From JANNMJ01 sp031397815 (lineage in GTDB: Bacteria; Bacteroidota; Bacteroidia; Cytophagales; Hymenobacteraceae): a stretch of DNA of 25,019 nt. The notes under the pieces were generated by a model. That model did not search any database, was not told the DNA's origin, and worked only from the letters and a program-made list of their open reading frames with translations. The position numbers were made by a program, and so were the translations under genes. Shown here piece after piece: positions 24,131-25,019 of this stretch. The stretch is taken from the NCBI GenBank assembly GCA_031397815.1, contig JANNMJ010000040.1:1-25019 (forward strand). Reading direction: 5' to 3'. Numbering within the stretch: the first letter of the stretch is position 1; each line of letters starts with the position of its first letter.

Positions 24131-24138
24131 TACCTTCG
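24131..24138 (+). promoter_or_regulatory. Possible -7 box TACCTTCG for the last plus-strand gene
   Basis: TACCTTCG differs by one base from TACCTTTG. It would leave a long leader of about 165 bases before the ATG at 24309. It lies back to back with the minus-strand box at 24102-24109. Confidence 0.25.
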
Positions 24139-24308
24139 CTAAGCGAGTAGGGCAGGGGAGGGGCGCTGCCGAAGCACTTGCCCACCCGACTGCCCGCTCA
24201 ACTGCGCGCCCGGCCGTATTTTCGGCACGCTCACCGCTCTCTTTCGCCACCCGTTTCATCAACCGCCGCTCTGTGCCAGCCGTTGCCTCTGACCCTGCCG
24301 CCCCGCAA

Positions 24309-24989
24309 ATGGGGGTGTTGCTGACTTCCCTTGCTCCCCCGAGCGGATTCGCCGCCGCCGCCGCCAGTCTGGGCCTCATCGAAATCGTGCGCCTCGCCGA
24401 TTTCAACATCCAGCGTCTGCGCCATCTGCGGGCGCTGGTGGTGCCGTTTCGCACGCACCACAGCCGCCTCTGGGACCATCGCGCCACGCTCTTCGAGTTT
24501 ATGCACCTCGGCGGACGCGTGTTTCTGCAAGCCGATGCGCCGGTGCCGTGGCTGTCGGGCGCCATCTGGGAAGACCGCCCCGGTCGGAACTACTGGTGGG
24601 TGACGCAGCCCGAGCGCGTGCCCGCCAAGCACATCGATTCGGGTCACCCCGCTTACTTGGGGATGCGCTCCCCCCACGAGTGCTGGCACGCGCGCGGCGC
24701 CTACACCCAAACCCCGACCGGCGCGCACATCATTCAGCAAAACCCCAGCGGCGATACCCTGACGTGGCAAACCGCGCAGTTCGGCGGCCTACTCCTCGTC
24801 ACCACCCTCGATCCGCTCCCCGACGCCGAGCCCGGTATCCAGCGCCTCTCCCCCTTCGACCGCTACTGCGAGCAGCTCACCGATTGGCTCCTCGACCGCC
24901 GCCCCACCCTGCGCCCCAAACCCATCGGCACCGCCGTCAATCTCTTCTCCTTCGCCACCGTGGACGAAGCGCTGAGCAAAGGGATTTAG
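24309..24989 (+). CDS. Uncharacterised protein, possible amidotransferase-like fold
   Basis: A protein of 226 residues from the ATG at 24309; a GTG at 24273 would add 12 residues (PAVASDPAAPQ-type, not domain-like), so the ATG is preferred. The opening GLIEIVRLADFN, then HLRALVVPFRTHH and FMHLGGRVFLQAD, has the alternating strand-helix look of a Rossmann-like or class I amidotransferase/ThuA-like domain, without an evident catalytic cysteine at the elbow. Later blocks rich in aromatic residues (NYWWVTQPERVP, SPHECWHARGAY, TLTWQTAQFGGLLLVTTLDP) are distinctive. No signal peptide or membrane helix is seen. I do not recognise the family. It is transcribed away from the M16 gene and ends 30 bases before the window edge. 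Confidence 0.7.
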   Translation: MGVLLTSLAPPSGFAAAAASLGLIEIVRLADFNIQRLRHLRALVVPFRTHHSRLWDHRATLFEFMHLGGRVFLQADAPVPWLSGAIWEDRPGRNYWWVTQPERVPAKHIDSGHPAYLGMRSPHECWHARGAYTQTPTGAHIIQQNPSGDTLTWQTAQFGGLLLVTTLDPLPDAEPGIQRLSPFDRYCEQLTDWLLDRRPTLRPKPIGTAVNLFSFATVDEALSKGI

Positions 24990-25019
24990 GGGGAGTTTTT
25001 AATTAATAATTAGTAATTA
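24990..25019. other. AT-rich tail at the window edge
   Basis: After a short G-run and TTTTT, the last bases (AATTAATAATTAGTAATTA) are almost pure A/T in ATTA steps, in sharp contrast to the surrounding GC-rich DNA. This may be the edge of an AT repeat or promoter region; the rest lies outside the window. Confidence 0.4.

Overview
The window is high-GC DNA from a member of the Bacteroidota, most likely a Hymenobacter-like Cytophagales bacterium. Three things point there: two secreted proteins ending in type IX secretion (T9SS) sorting domains, Bacteroidota -7 promoter boxes of the form TAnnTTTG before several genes, and start regions that mostly lack a clear Shine-Dalgarno sequence. No tRNA, rRNA, CRISPR array or transposase gene was seen.

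Layout. Positions 1-1568 (minus) hold the first 20 codons of a membrane or exported protein and a secreted protein of the family often labelled asparagine synthetase B. Positions 1665-5026 (plus) hold two tandem paralogous T9SS cargo genes whose 5' and 3' ends are nearly identical while their middles have diverged. Positions 5027-5368 carry no gene but hold small inverted-repeat elements.

Positions 5369-17860 (minus) are the most interesting part: an eight-gene array, read from 17860 downwards. In order it encodes a lipoprotein with a von Willebrand A-like metal site, a four-helix membrane protein, a tubulin/FtsZ-like GTPase, a 1185-residue protein with an actin/Hsp70-type ATPase domain, a short DnaK-like Hsp70 (apparently frameshifted), a 692-residue protein with an Ig-like domain and two C-terminal membrane helices, and two proteins sharing a paralogous three-helix membrane anchor fused to an NTF2-like domain or an SH3b domain. 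Tubulin-like, actin-like and Hsp70 nucleotidases plus membrane-anchored partners in one array suggest a membrane-associated filament, remodelling or chaperone machine. This function is inferred, not demonstrated.

Positions 18085-24989 look like ordinary chromosome: a MacB/FtsX-type ABC permease (plus), a dyad of CACATC hexamers between convergent genes, then on the minus strand a YebC/TACO1 factor, a macrodomain protein and a two-domain M16 peptidase (the last two probably cotranscribed), and finally an uncharacterised plus-strand gene before an AT-rich window end.
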